Origin: Clavibacter michiganensis
GTDB taxonomy: Bacteria; Actinomycetota; Actinomycetes; Actinomycetales; Microbacteriaceae
Reading direction: 5' to 3'
Assembly (NCBI RefSeq): GCF_016907085.1
Contig: NZ_JAFBBJ010000001.1
Span: 3,224,001 to 3,288,000, forward strand
DNA length: 64,000 nucleotides
Both the position numbers and the translations under genes were made by a program. The notes beneath the pieces are model-generated. The model was not told where the DNA came from and made no database searches. It saw nothing but the letters and a program-made list of their open reading frames with translations. Positions 1 to 8,547 of the stretch are shown here, in pieces (position 1 is the stretch's first letter; each line of letters starts with the position of its first letter).

Positions 1-2484
1 CGCCTCTACGGCTACGAGGTGTCGCCCGTGCTCTGGCGCAAGGTCGGACCAGGCCTGTCCGCGGGCCGCGTGCAGTCCGCCGCGACCCGGCTGGTCGTGG
101 ACCGCGAGCGCGAGCGGCTCGCCTTCGTCACCGCCTCTTATTGGGACCTGACGGCGTCGCTCTCCCCGCTCGACCAGGAGCTGCCGTTCGACGCCCGACT
201 CGTCCGCATCGACGGCGCGCGCATCGCCACGGGCCGCGACTTCGACGACAAGGGCGCCCTCAAGAACGACTCGCGCCCGCTCGACGCCAGCAGCGCGGAG
301 GCGCTCGCCGAGGCGCTCCGCGACCCGTCCGTGCCGCTCAAGGTGCAGAGCGTCGAGTCGAAGCCCTACACGCGTCGCCCCGCAGCACCGTTCACCACGT
401 CGACGCTCCAGCAGGAGGCGGCGCGCAAGCTCCGCTTCTCCGCGCGCCAGACGATGAGCGTCGCGCAGTCGCTCTACGAGAACGGCTACATCACCTACAT
501 GCGCACCGACTCGCCCTCGCTCTCGCAGCAGGCGATCAACGCGGCGCGCAAGCAGGCCGCGGAGCTCTACGGTCCCGAGACCGTGCCGGACAAGCCGCGC
601 CTCTACGCCGGCAAGAGCAAGAACGCGCAGGAGGCCCACGAGGCCGTCCGCCCCGCGGGCGAGACCTTCCGCACGCCCCAGCAGCTCGCCTCCACGCTGC
701 GCGGCAACGACCACAAGCTCTACGACCTCATCTGGAAGCGCACCATCGCGTCGCAGATGGCGGACGCGAAGGGATCCACCGCGTCGGTCGTCATCGCCGC
801 GGGGCCCACGTCCGCGGGCGAGGTGGCGGAGTTCGCCGCCTCCGGCACGGTCATCACCTTCCGCGGCTTCCTGGCCGCGTACGAGGAGAGCCGTGACGAG
901 GAGCGCCACGGCGCCGCCGAGCCGCGCGAGGCCAAGCTCCCCGATCTCAAGAAGGGCCAGGACCTGCGCCTGGTCGACGTCGACGCCAAGGGGCACGAGA
1001 CCAGCCCGCCGCCGCGCTACACGGAGGCGAGCCTCGTCAAGACGCTCGAGGAGCTGGGCATCGGTCGTCCGTCGACCTACGCGGCCATCATCTCGACGAT
1101 CGTCGACCGCGGCTACGTCACGCCGCGCGGCACCGCGCTCGTCCCCAACTGGATCGCCTTCTCGGTGGTGCGGCTGCTGGAGGAGTTCTTCACGGAGCTG
1201 GTGCAGTACGACTTCACCGCGGGCATGGAGGACGACCTCGACCGCATCGCGGAGGGCTCGGCCGAGCGCGTCGACTGGCTGAAGGGCTTCTACTACGGCA
1301 ACGACGCGCACAAGGGGCTCCGCCCCACCATCGACAACCTCGGCGAGATCGACGCCAAGGAGATCAACTCGCTGCGCATCGCCGACGACATCACCCTGCG
1401 CATCGGCAAGTACGGGCCCTACCTGGAGGTGCACGAGGAGGGAGCCGCCGCGGACGCGACGCCCCGCCGCGTCAACCTGCCGGAGGACCTCGCGCCGGAC
1501 GAGCTGACGGCGGCCAAGGCCCGCGAGCTCATCGACGCGCCGGTCGTCACCGATCGCGTCATCGGCATCAACCCCGAGAACGGCAAGCAGATCGTCGCGA
1601 AGGACGGCCGCTACGGCCCCTACGTCACCGAGCTCGATCCCGAGCCGGAGGCGGCGCCCGCCGCCCCTGCGGACGGCGTCGACCCCGCGACCGGCGAGGT
1701 GCTCGAGAGCGCGTCGACGACTGCCACGGCGGCACCCGCGAAGAAGGCGCCCGCCAAGAAGCCCGCGGCGAAGAAGGCAGCGGCCGTGAAGCCGCGCACG
1801 GCCTCGATCTTCAAGTCGATGGACCTCGCCACGGTCGACCTCGAGACGGCCCTGCGCCTCCTCGACCTCCCGAGGGTCGTGGGTGAGGACCCGGAGACGG
1901 CCACGCCCATCACGGCGCAGAACGGCAAGTACGGCCCGTACCTGAAGAAGGGCACGGACTCGCGCTCGCTCACGAGCGAGGAGCAGATCTTCGAGATCGA
2001 CCTGCCCGGCGCCCTCGAGGTGTTCGCGCAGCCCAAGTACGGTGCGCGCCGTCCGTCCAGCGCGCTCAAGGAGTTCGACGCGGATCCCGTGAGCGGCAAG
2101 GGGATCAAGGTGAAGGACGGCCGCTTCGGTCCGTACGTCACCGACGGCGAGACCAACGCGACGATCCCGAAGAGCGAGTCCGTCGAGGACATCGACTTCG
2201 ACAGGGCGGTCGAGCTGCTCGCCGACAAGCGCGCCAAGGGGCCGGCGAAGCCGAGGGCCAAGGCGAAGGCCCCGGCCAAGTCGAAGGCCAAGGCGCCCGC
2301 GAAGACGAAGACGGCCACGGCGAAGACGAGCGCCGCGAAGGCGACCACCGCGAAGAGCGGCGCCGCGAAGAGCACCACGGCGAAGACGACCACGGCGAGG
2401 TCGGCCGCCGCCACGAAGGCCGCGGCGACGCGGGCCGCCAACAAGGCGGCCGCTGCTGCGGCGACGGCGTCCGACGCGACGTGA
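1..2484 (+). CDS. topA: DNA topoisomerase I (type IA), 5' end missing
   Basis: The reading frame is open from base 1, so the N-terminal Toprim part lies outside the window; 827 residues are visible. The enzyme relaxes negative supercoils through a 5'-phosphotyrosine intermediate. The active-site motif ITYMRTDS is present, with the catalytic Tyr codon at 496-498. No zinc-finger cysteines are seen; instead the C-terminal part holds four GKYGPY/GRYGPY/GRFGPY repeats (about visible residues 466, 537, 643 and 705), the pattern of actinobacterial TopA. A Lys/Ala-rich linker (about residues 577-597) sits between the second and third repeats, and the protein ends in a basic tail of roughly 75 residues rich in AK, the kind of tail known to bind DNA in actinobacterial TopA. 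The stop overlaps the tmk start by four bases, so the genes are probably translationally coupled. Confidence 0.97.
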   Translation, partial: RLYGYEVSPVLWRKVGPGLSAGRVQSAATRLVVDRERERLAFVTASYWDLTASLSPLDQELPFDARLVRIDGARIATGRDFDDKGALKNDSRPLDASSAEALAEALRDPSVPLKVQSVESKPYTRRPAAPFTTSTLQQEAARKLRFSARQTMSVAQSLYENGYITYMRTDSPSLSQQAINAARKQAAELYGPETVPDKPRLYAGKSKNAQEAHEAVRPAGETFRTPQQLASTLRGNDHKLYDLIWKRTIASQMADAKGSTASVVIAAGPTSAGEVAEFAASGTVITFRGFLAAYEESRDEERHGAAEPREAKLPDLKKGQDLRLVDVDAKGHETSPPPRYTEASLVKTLEELGIGRPSTYAAIISTIVDRGYVTPRGTALVPNWIAFSVVRLLEEFFTELVQYDFTAGMEDDLDRIAEGSAERVDWLKGFYYGNDAHKGLRPTIDNLGEIDAKEINSLRIADDITLRIGKYGPYLEVHEEGAAADATPRRVNLPEDLAPDELTAAKARELIDAPVVTDRVIGINPENGKQIVAKDGRYGPYVTELDPEPEAAPAAPADGVDPATGEVLESASTTATAAPAKKAPAKKPAAKKAAAVKPRTASIFKSMDLATVDLETALRLLDLPRVVGEDPETATPITAQNGKYGPYLKKGTDSRSLTSEEQIFEIDLPGALEVFAQPKYGARRPSSALKEFDADPVSGKGIKVKDGRFGPYVTDGETNATIPKSESVEDIDFDRAVELLADKRAKGPAKPRAKAKAPAKSKAKAPAKTKTATAKTSAAKATTAKSGAAKSTTAKTTTARSAAATKAAATRAANKAAAAAATASDAT

Positions 2485-3116
2485 CCGGCGTCTTCATCAC
2501 CCTGGAGGGCGGCGACGGCGTGGGGAAGTCCACGCAGTCGGCGCTCCTCCGGGGATGGCTCGAGGACGAGGGCCACGAGGTCGTCGTGACCCGCGAGCCG
2601 GGCGGCAGCGACCTCGGGGTGGAGATCCGCGAGATCGTGCTGCACCGTCGGGGACACATCGCGCCCCGCGCGGAGGCGCTGCTGTATGCGGCCGACCGCG
2701 CGCATCACGTCGAGACGGTCGTCCGGCCGGCCCTCGAGCGGGGCGCCGTCGTCCTGCAGGACCGCTACCTCGACTCGTCCGTCGCCTACCAGGGTGCCGG
2801 TCGCGTGCTGGACGCCGCCGAGATCCGCGAGCTGTCGCTCTGGGCCGCTCAAGGGCTCCTGCCCGACCTGACCGTGCTGCTCGACCTCGACCAGGCCGCC
2901 GCCCGGGTCCGCCTCGACGCCGCGCGGACGCGCTTCGACCGGCTCGAGGCCGAGCGCGCCGACTTCCACGAGCGCGTCCGCCAGGCGTTCCTCGGGCTCG
3001 CGGGCGCCGAGCCGGACCGCTTCCTGGTCGTCGACGCCGCACGCCCCCGCGAGGAGATCGCCGCGGAGATCCGCACCCGGGCGCACGCGCTGATCGCGTC
3101 GGGGGCCTCCGCGTGA
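2481..3116 (+). CDS. tmk: Thymidylate kinase
   Basis: This 211-residue protein phosphorylates dTMP to dTDP for DNA synthesis. The P-loop GGDGVGKST is at residues 10-18, the DRY-type motif appears in QDRYLDSSVAYQG near residue 91, and an Arg-rich LID follows. The length is normal for bacterial Tmk. The GTG start overlaps the topA stop in the shape GTGA, and its own stop overlaps holB in the same way. This argues for an operon topA-tmk-holB with translational coupling; tmk next to holB is a widespread arrangement in bacteria. Confidence 0.97.
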   Translation: MTGVFITLEGGDGVGKSTQSALLRGWLEDEGHEVVVTREPGGSDLGVEIREIVLHRRGHIAPRAEALLYAADRAHHVETVVRPALERGAVVLQDRYLDSSVAYQGAGRVLDAAEIRELSLWAAQGLLPDLTVLLDLDQAAARVRLDAARTRFDRLEAERADFHERVRQAFLGLAGAEPDRFLVVDAARPREEIAAEIRTRAHALIASGASA

Positions 3117-4387
3117 GCGGCGCAGCCGACGACCGCGTCCACGCGGGGCGGGCGTCCGCGACGCAGGGGTCCGCCGCACAGCCGTCCGGGACGCCCGCGA
3201 GCCCCGACGGCCGGGCCATCTGGGACGAGCTCACCGGTCAGTCCGAGGCCGTCGCCCTGCTCGCCGCCGCGAGCAGTCCCCGGGCCACCGCACGCGACGC
3301 CGCCGGCACCGCGCTCGCGCACTCCTGGCTGATCACGGGTCCCCCCGGATCCGGCCGCTCGAACCTCGCCTACGCCTTCGCCACCGCGCTGCTCAGCGAC
3401 GGCACGCCCGAGGGCGATGCGGCGACGGCACGCCAGGTGGCCGCGCGCAGCCACCCCGACCTCGGCGTGCTCGCGACCGAGCGGGTCATCATCGCCATCG
3501 ACGAGGTGCGCGCGCTCGTCACCTCGTCGCAGTACTCGCCGTCGGTCGGCCGCTACCGGGTCATGGTCGTCGAGGACGCCGACCGGATGACCGAGCGCAC
3601 GTCCAACCTGCTGCTGAAGGCGCTCGAGGAGCCGCCGGAGCGCACCATCTGGATCCTCTGCGCGCCCAGCGAGGCCGACCTGATCCCGACCATCCGATCG
3701 CGCGTGCGCAGCGTGCGCTTGCGCATCCCGTCGGTCGAGGACGTGGCCGCGCTGATCCAGCGACGCGACGGCGTCGACGCCGCCACGGCGACGCGCGCCG
3801 CCCGCGAGGCGCAGAGCCACATCGGCATGGCGCACCGGCTCGCCACCGACGCCGAGGCGCGGGAGCGCCGCAGCCGCACCCTGGAGCTCGCCCTCGGGAT
3901 CCGCTCGGTCGGCGACGCCGTGCGCGCGGCAGCCGCGATGCTCGAGCTCGCCGGCCAGGACGCCAAGGCCTTCACGGTGCAGCGCGACGCCGACGAGCGC
4001 GAGCGCGCGCTCCGGTCGCTCGGCGTGCAGGAGGGCGGATCCATCCCGCCGCAGCTGCGCTCGCAGATCCGGCAGCTCGAGGAGGACCAGAAGCGGCGCG
4101 CCACGCGCAGCCTCCGCGACGGCATCGACCGGATCCTCGTCGACCTCATGTCCCTGCACCGAGACGTGCTCCTGCATCAGCTGGGGGCGGACCTGCCCCG
4201 GGTGAACGAGGCGATCGCCCCTCGGATCGCGGAGGCCGCGGAGGCCGGGTCCGCCGCGGCGTCGCTCGCGGTCCTCGACGCGGTCGGCGTGGCGCGCCGT
4301 CGGATCGACGGCAACGTGTCCCCGGCGCTCGCCCTGGAGGCCATGCTCGTGTCCATCACCCGCACGCGCCAGGCGGGTCGCGCGTGA
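3113..4387 (+). CDS. holB: DNA polymerase III, delta' subunit
   Basis: This 424-residue AAA+ protein is part of the clamp loader that places the beta clamp on DNA. The start is the GTG overlapping the tmk stop; the longer open frame upstream is the shadow of tmk. The P-loop is degenerate, GPPGSGRS at residues 76-83 with Arg82 in place of Lys, as expected for the non-hydrolysing delta' subunit. Conserved stretches include VVEDADRMTERTSNLLLK and a C-terminal helical collar. The usual four-cysteine zinc site after the P-loop is absent: the corresponding stretch, about residues 97-120, has no Cys, and the only Cys seen in the whole protein is Cys183. The stop overlaps the next gene by four bases. 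Confidence 0.93.
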   Translation: MSGAADDRVHAGRASATQGSAAQPSGTPASPDGRAIWDELTGQSEAVALLAAASSPRATARDAAGTALAHSWLITGPPGSGRSNLAYAFATALLSDGTPEGDAATARQVAARSHPDLGVLATERVIIAIDEVRALVTSSQYSPSVGRYRVMVVEDADRMTERTSNLLLKALEEPPERTIWILCAPSEADLIPTIRSRVRSVRLRIPSVEDVAALIQRRDGVDAATATRAAREAQSHIGMAHRLATDAEARERRSRTLELALGIRSVGDAVRAAAAMLELAGQDAKAFTVQRDADERERALRSLGVQEGGSIPPQLRSQIRQLEEDQKRRATRSLRDGIDRILVDLMSLHRDVLLHQLGADLPRVNEAIAPRIAEAAEAGSAAASLAVLDAVGVARRRIDGNVSPALALEAMLVSITRTRQAGRA

Positions 4388-5961
4388 CGCGCCGGAGGAC
4401 GCGGATGCCGTCCGTCCGTCGCGCCGGAGCCCTGGGCGCGGTCCTCCTCGCGGCTGCCGTCGCCCTGAGCGGCTGCGGCCTCATCCCCGTCCCCGAGCCG
4501 CGCAGCTCCACCTCGAGTCCCACGACGGAGGACGTCGCGCCCGACCTCGCGCGGTACTACGAGCAGACCCTCGCGTGGTCCCCGTGCGAGGACGGCGCCC
4601 AGTGCGCGACCGCGACGGCGCCGCTCGACTGGTCCGCGCCGGACCCGGCCACCGACATCCAGCTCGCCCTCGTGCGGCACACCGCGCGCGGAGCCGACGG
4701 GCCCCGCGGGTCGCTCTTCGTCAACCCGGGCGGACCGGGGGCGTCCGGCGTCGACTTCGTGAAGGCCAGCGTCGACTACGCGGTCTCGCGCGATCTCCAG
4801 GACGCGTACGACGTCGTCGGCTGGGATCCGCGCGGCGTCGGGGCCTCGACCGCCGTCGACTGCGTGGACGACGCCCAGCTCGACTCCTTCCTCTACGGCG
4901 AGACCGAGGCACCTCCTGGCACCCCGGCGCACGACGAGGAGCTGGTGCAGGCCTCGAAGTCGTTCGCGGAGTCCTGCGCCGCCCGATCCGGCCCGCTGCT
5001 GCAGTTCATCGACACGCAGAGCACCGTGCACGACCTCGACATGCTGCGGGCCCTGGTGGGCGACGAGAGGCTCAACTACCTCGGCTACTCGTACGGCACG
5101 AGCATCGGCGCCCAGTACGCGCAGGACTTCCCCGGGCACGTCGGCCGCATGGTCCTCGACGGCGCGACGGATCCGTCCGCGAGCTCGTTCGACGTGGTGC
5201 TCGCGCAGACGACCGGCTTCCGCACCTCGTTCGAGTCGTACATGGCGGCCTGCCTGGCAGGGCAGGGATGCCCGTTCCGCGGATCCGTCGAGGACGGCGA
5301 GAAGACCGTCTCCACCCTCCTCGCCCGCCTCGACCAGAGCCCGCTGCGCGCCTCCGACGGGCGCGAGCTCGACGGGCAGGTCATGCGCAGCGCCATCGAC
5401 TCCGCGCTCTACAGCGAGCAGCAGTGGCCGGCCCTTACGACCGCGTTCACCGAGGCCCTCCGCGGCGAGTCCGCGACGGCCTTCGCGCTCGCCGACTCCT
5501 ACTTCGGCCGCAAGCCGGACGGCACCTACTCCGGCAACTTCTACGAGGCGTTCCTCGCCATCCAGTGCATCGACTACCCGGTGGAGCGGGATCCGGCGGT
5601 GCTCGTGACGGAGGCGGCCGAGATCCGCGCCGCCGCCGGCGAGCTGGCCGACGACGACACCTCCCGCGACGGCGAGCCCGATCCGCTCTGCGGCAACTGG
5701 CCGTATCCGGCCCGGGACGCCCCGGCGCCCGTGTCGGCGGAGGGCGCGGCGCCCATCGTCGTCGTCGGGACCACGGGCGATCCCGCGACGCCCTACTCGT
5801 GGGCGGAGGCGCTCGCGGGCCAGCTCTCCTCGGGCGTGCTGCTCACCTACGAGGGGGAGGGGCACATCGCGTACGACGAACGGGATCCGTGCATCGTGTC
5901 CGCGGTGGACGGCTACCTGCTCGGCGGGGATCCGCCCGCCGCCGGCACGACCTGCGGCTGA
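4384..5961 (+). CDS. Secreted lipoprotein alpha/beta-hydrolase, tripeptidyl-aminopeptidase type
   Basis: This 525-residue exported hydrolase probably releases short peptides from N-termini, as in the TAP family of actinobacteria; its true substrate is unknown. An N-terminal signal ends in the lipobox LSGC with Cys31, so the protein should be anchored to the outer face of the membrane. The nucleophile elbow GYSYG places the catalytic Ser at 236, with Asp466 in the C-terminal TAP-like domain and His494 in GEGHIAY. The GTG at 4384 overlaps the holB stop; an ATG seven codons later (4405) is an equally good start and gives a more typical signal peptide. A weak hairpin follows the gene. Confidence 0.88.
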   Translation: MTRRRTRMPSVRRAGALGAVLLAAAVALSGCGLIPVPEPRSSTSSPTTEDVAPDLARYYEQTLAWSPCEDGAQCATATAPLDWSAPDPATDIQLALVRHTARGADGPRGSLFVNPGGPGASGVDFVKASVDYAVSRDLQDAYDVVGWDPRGVGASTAVDCVDDAQLDSFLYGETEAPPGTPAHDEELVQASKSFAESCAARSGPLLQFIDTQSTVHDLDMLRALVGDERLNYLGYSYGTSIGAQYAQDFPGHVGRMVLDGATDPSASSFDVVLAQTTGFRTSFESYMAACLAGQGCPFRGSVEDGEKTVSTLLARLDQSPLRASDGRELDGQVMRSAIDSALYSEQQWPALTTAFTEALRGESATAFALADSYFGRKPDGTYSGNFYEAFLAIQCIDYPVERDPAVLVTEAAEIRAAAGELADDDTSRDGEPDPLCGNWPYPARDAPAPVSAEGAAPIVVVGTTGDPATPYSWAEALAGQLSSGVLLTYEGEGHIAYDERDPCIVSAVDGYLLGGDPPAAGTTCG

Positions 5962-5970
5962 CCCGGGCGA

Positions 5971-5990
5971 GCCCCGACCGCAGGCGGGGC
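5971..5990 (+). terminator. Possible weak terminator hairpin
   Basis: Arms GCCCCG (5971-5976) and CGGGGC (5985-5990) enclose an 8-base loop just after the hydrolase stop codon. No T-run follows, so it may only be a stabilising hairpin or a chance structure in G+C-rich DNA. Confidence 0.25.
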
Positions 5991-6033
5991 GGACTCCGCG
6001 CCGCGGGTGTCCGGGAGCGGCCCCCGCATCCGG

Positions 6034-6039
6034 TATGCT
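6034..6039 (+). promoter_or_regulatory. -10 box of the tRNA-Thr promoter
   Basis: TATGCT lies 37 bases before the mature tRNA 5' end in an intergenic stretch and is close to the TANNNT actinobacterial -10 consensus. No convincing -35 box is visible at 16-18 bases upstream. Confidence 0.5.
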
Positions 6040-6076
6040 CTCTATTCGTGCCCGGTGCTCTTCGAGTCCGGGCCGG

Positions 6077-6152
6077 GCCGCCTTAGCTCAGTCGGTAGAG
6101 CATCTCACTCGTAATGAGAAGGTCGTCAGTTCGATTCTGACAGGCGGCTCCA
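6077..6152 (+). tRNA. tRNA-Thr (anticodon CGT)
   Basis: A full cloverleaf can be drawn. The acceptor stem pairs GCCGCCT (6077-6083) with AGGCGGC (6142-6148). The D-arm uses GCTC/GAGC, the anticodon stem TCTCA/TGAGA surrounds the loop CTCGTAA, and the T-arm GTCAG/CTGAC surrounds TTCGATT. The anticodon CGT is at 6110-6112 and reads ACG threonine codons. The discriminator base is T and CCA is encoded in the DNA (6150-6152). No integrase or repeated 3' half was found nearby, so there is no sign that it serves as an element insertion site. Confidence 0.97.
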
Positions 6153-6280
6153 CCACCCCTCCTCCCGTCGCGCTCGTCGTTCGCGTGCCGGGACGTGGCA
6201 TGTCTCGTCCCTCACAGGGCGCCCTCGTCGATCGCCTCCCCGGGGTACCGGCGGGCGGACGGGCCCCCGGATGCGGCGTC

Positions 6281-6286
6281 TAACAT
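6281..6286 (+). promoter_or_regulatory. -10 box placed for a leaderless dacB mRNA
   Basis: TAACAT ends six bases before the dacB ATG and no purine-rich ribosome binding site lies between. Transcription starting about seven bases after the box would begin at or next to the A of the start codon. Confidence 0.5.
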
Positions 6287-6292
6287 GGCCCC

Positions 6293-7798
6293 ATGCGATC
6301 CCCAGCCGACGGCCCCGACCGCGCGCGCGACGACCGCACCCATCAGGATGTCCCGGCGTCGCGCGCCCCCGCGTCCCGCCCGCGCGCCCGCGCGCGTGAC
6401 CGCCGTCGCACCCGCTCCCTGACGGCCGCCGTCGCCGTGCTCGCCCTGCTCGCCGCCGGCGCCGTCGGCGCAGGCGCGCTCACCGGTCGTGCCGGCAGCG
6501 CCTCCGCGAGCGTCGCCGCCACCGCCGACCCGACGCCCACCCCGAGCCCGACGCCCACCGCGGCGCCGCCGCGTCCCGCACCCGCCGACCAGGCCGCCGC
6601 GCGTGACCTCCGCATGTGCTCCATCTCGTCCCTCGCGCAGGATCCGCGCCTCGCCACCTTCGAGGGCCAGGTCCGCGACGCCGCGACCGGCCGCGTGCTG
6701 TTCGACCGGAACGGCAGCACGCCGGAGCGCACGGCGAGCGTCATGAAGGTCATCACCTCGGCCGCCGCCCTCGCCGCGCTCGGCCCCGACCGGCGCATCG
6801 CCACCACGGTCGTCCGCGGGTCCGAGCCCGGCACGGTCGTGCTGGTCGGCGGAGGCGACCCGACCCTGTCGCGCCTCACCTCCGGCAGCTCCGTCTACCC
6901 GGGTGCGCCGCGCCTCAGCGACCTCGCCCAGCAGGTGCGCACGGCGTGGGCCGCGGATCCCGCCACGGCCGGCACGCCCATCACCCGCATCGTGCTCGAC
7001 ACCTCCCTCTTCTCCGGCGACACGTGGATCCCCTCGTGGGCCGCCACCGAGCGCAAGGCCGGGTACTCCAGCTTCATGACGCCGCTGCAGCTCGACGCCG
7101 ACCGCGCGGATCCCGCCGCCGTCGTCTCCGCCCGGAGCGAGGATCCGCTGGCGCGCGTCGGCAGCACCTTCCGCTCCATGCTCGGCGGGTCGGCCGAGGT
7201 CACGCAGGGCACGGCACCCGCCGGTGCGGCCGTGCTCGGCAAGGTCGAGTCGCAGCCGGTGTCGTCGCTCATCCAGACCGCGCTCATCAACTCCGACAAC
7301 GTGCTCGCGGAGTCGCTCGCGCGGCTCGTGAGCATCCAGGTCGGCGCGGGCAACACGCAGCAGTCGCTGGCGGCGGGCATCCCGAAGGCGCTGCAGGCGT
7401 ACGGGCTCGACACCTCCACGCTCACCATCGTCGACGGCCAGGGGCTCAGCCCCGAGAACCGGGTCCCGCCGTCGCTGCTCGCGCAGCTGATGATCCAGGT
7501 CGACCAGCGGAAGCAGGCGCTCGGCTACCTGCACGACGGGCTCCCCGTCGCAGGACGCACGGGCACCCTCGCGGGCCGCTTCACCGGCGACAGCGCCGTG
7601 GCCCGCGGGCACATCGTGGCCAAGACCGGCTGGATCGACACCGGGTACACGCTCGCCGGCATCGTCGACGCGGCCGACGGCGCGAAGCTGACCTTCGCGT
7701 TCTACGCCATCGGGAACGTGACGGGCGACGCGAAGATCGCCCTGGACGCGCTGGCAGCGGGCACGTACCGCTGCGGGGCGGACCTGGGGGACGAGTGA
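6293..7798 (+). CDS. dacB: D-alanyl-D-alanine carboxypeptidase/endopeptidase (PBP4 class)
   Basis: This 501-residue penicillin-binding protein trims or cleaves peptidoglycan cross-bridges outside the membrane. A basic N-terminus and one hydrophobic segment (about residues 43-64) act as signal or anchor, followed by a Pro/Thr-rich linker. The active-site motifs are present in order: SVMK with Ser149 and Lys152, SDN at 334-336, and KTG at 444-446. The large insert between the first two motifs is typical of PBP4 enzymes. The gene stands alone on its transcript side, between tRNA-Thr and pncA, and appears to be leaderless. Confidence 0.92.
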   Translation: MRSPADGPDRARDDRTHQDVPASRAPASRPRARARDRRRTRSLTAAVAVLALLAAGAVGAGALTGRAGSASASVAATADPTPTPSPTPTAAPPRPAPADQAAARDLRMCSISSLAQDPRLATFEGQVRDAATGRVLFDRNGSTPERTASVMKVITSAAALAALGPDRRIATTVVRGSEPGTVVLVGGGDPTLSRLTSGSSVYPGAPRLSDLAQQVRTAWAADPATAGTPITRIVLDTSLFSGDTWIPSWAATERKAGYSSFMTPLQLDADRADPAAVVSARSEDPLARVGSTFRSMLGGSAEVTQGTAPAGAAVLGKVESQPVSSLIQTALINSDNVLAESLARLVSIQVGAGNTQQSLAAGIPKALQAYGLDTSTLTIVDGQGLSPENRVPPSLLAQLMIQVDQRKQALGYLHDGLPVAGRTGTLAGRFTGDSAVARGHIVAKTGWIDTGYTLAGIVDAADGAKLTFAFYAIGNVTGDAKIALDALAAGTYRCGADLGDE

Positions 7799-7862
7799 CG
7801 CGCGGCCCGGTCCCGGGCGGCGGATCCACGGCACCGGGCTCGGCCCGGGGAAGGAGGGGCGC

Positions 7863-8453
7863 ATGAGCAGGGCTCTGTTCATCATCGACGTCCAGAACGA
7901 CTTCACGGAGGGCGGCGCGCTCGGCGTCGAGGGCGGCGGCGACGTCGCGCGGGGGATCACCCGACTCCTCGCCGCGGAGCCGTACCGGTACGACCACGTG
8001 CTCGCCTCCCGCGACTGGCACGAGGCGACGGGCGGCAACGGCGGGCACTTCGCCGCGGCGGGCACCGTCCCCGACTTCTCGACCACGTGGCCCGAGCACT
8101 GCGTGCAGGGCACCCACGGCGCCGAGTACCACCCCGACCTCGACGTCACCGCCGTCGACTTCCACCTGCGCAAGGGCCAGGGCGCGCCCGCCTACTCGAT
8201 CTTCGAGGGCACGACGGAGGACGGCGTGCCGCTGGCGGACCTGCTGGCGCTGCACGACATCACCGACATCGACGTGGTCGGCCTCGCGACGGACTACTGC
8301 GTGCTCGCCTCCGCGCTCGACGCGGTGCACCAGGGCAAGCGCGTGCGCATCCTCGCCGACCTCGTCGCGGGCGTCGCGCCGGCCACCAGCGCCGCCGCCC
8401 TCGACCGCCTGCGCGACGCGGGGGCCGACGTCGTCGAGGGCCCGGCCGACTGA
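7863..8453 (+). CDS. pncA: Nicotinamidase / pyrazinamidase
   Basis: This 196-residue isochorismatase-fold hydrolase converts nicotinamide to nicotinate for NAD salvage. The catalytic triad can be read as Asp9 (IIDVQNDF), Lys104 (HLRKGQG) and Cys146 (ATDYCVLAS). Metal-site candidates Asp and His occur in the SRDWH stretch near residue 56. The start is well supported by AAGGAGG six bases upstream. The length is normal for PncA. It lies between dacB and gabD on the same strand, 64 and 94 bases apart, so co-transcription is possible but not certain. Confidence 0.93.
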   Translation: MSRALFIIDVQNDFTEGGALGVEGGGDVARGITRLLAAEPYRYDHVLASRDWHEATGGNGGHFAAAGTVPDFSTTWPEHCVQGTHGAEYHPDLDVTAVDFHLRKGQGAPAYSIFEGTTEDGVPLADLLALHDITDIDVVGLATDYCVLASALDAVHQGKRVRILADLVAGVAPATSAAALDRLRDAGADVVEGPAD

Positions 8454-8547
8454 CGGCTGGCCGGCCCGCACCGCCGCGAGCACGAGCGCGCGCACCCGCG
8501 CGAGGACGAACACGAGCACGACACCGCACGGAAGAAGCGAGGACAGC

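Noticed and set aside
1620..3179. 519-codon minus-strand frame opposite topA, tmk and the start of holB
   Set aside because: The Val/Ala runs mirror the Lys/Ala codons of topA, there is no ribosome binding site, and the three sense genes are certain.
6077..6292. tRNA-Thr as an attachment site for a mobile element
   Set aside because: No integrase, no repeated tRNA 3' end and no change of gene content or composition follows; dacB, a core gene, is next.
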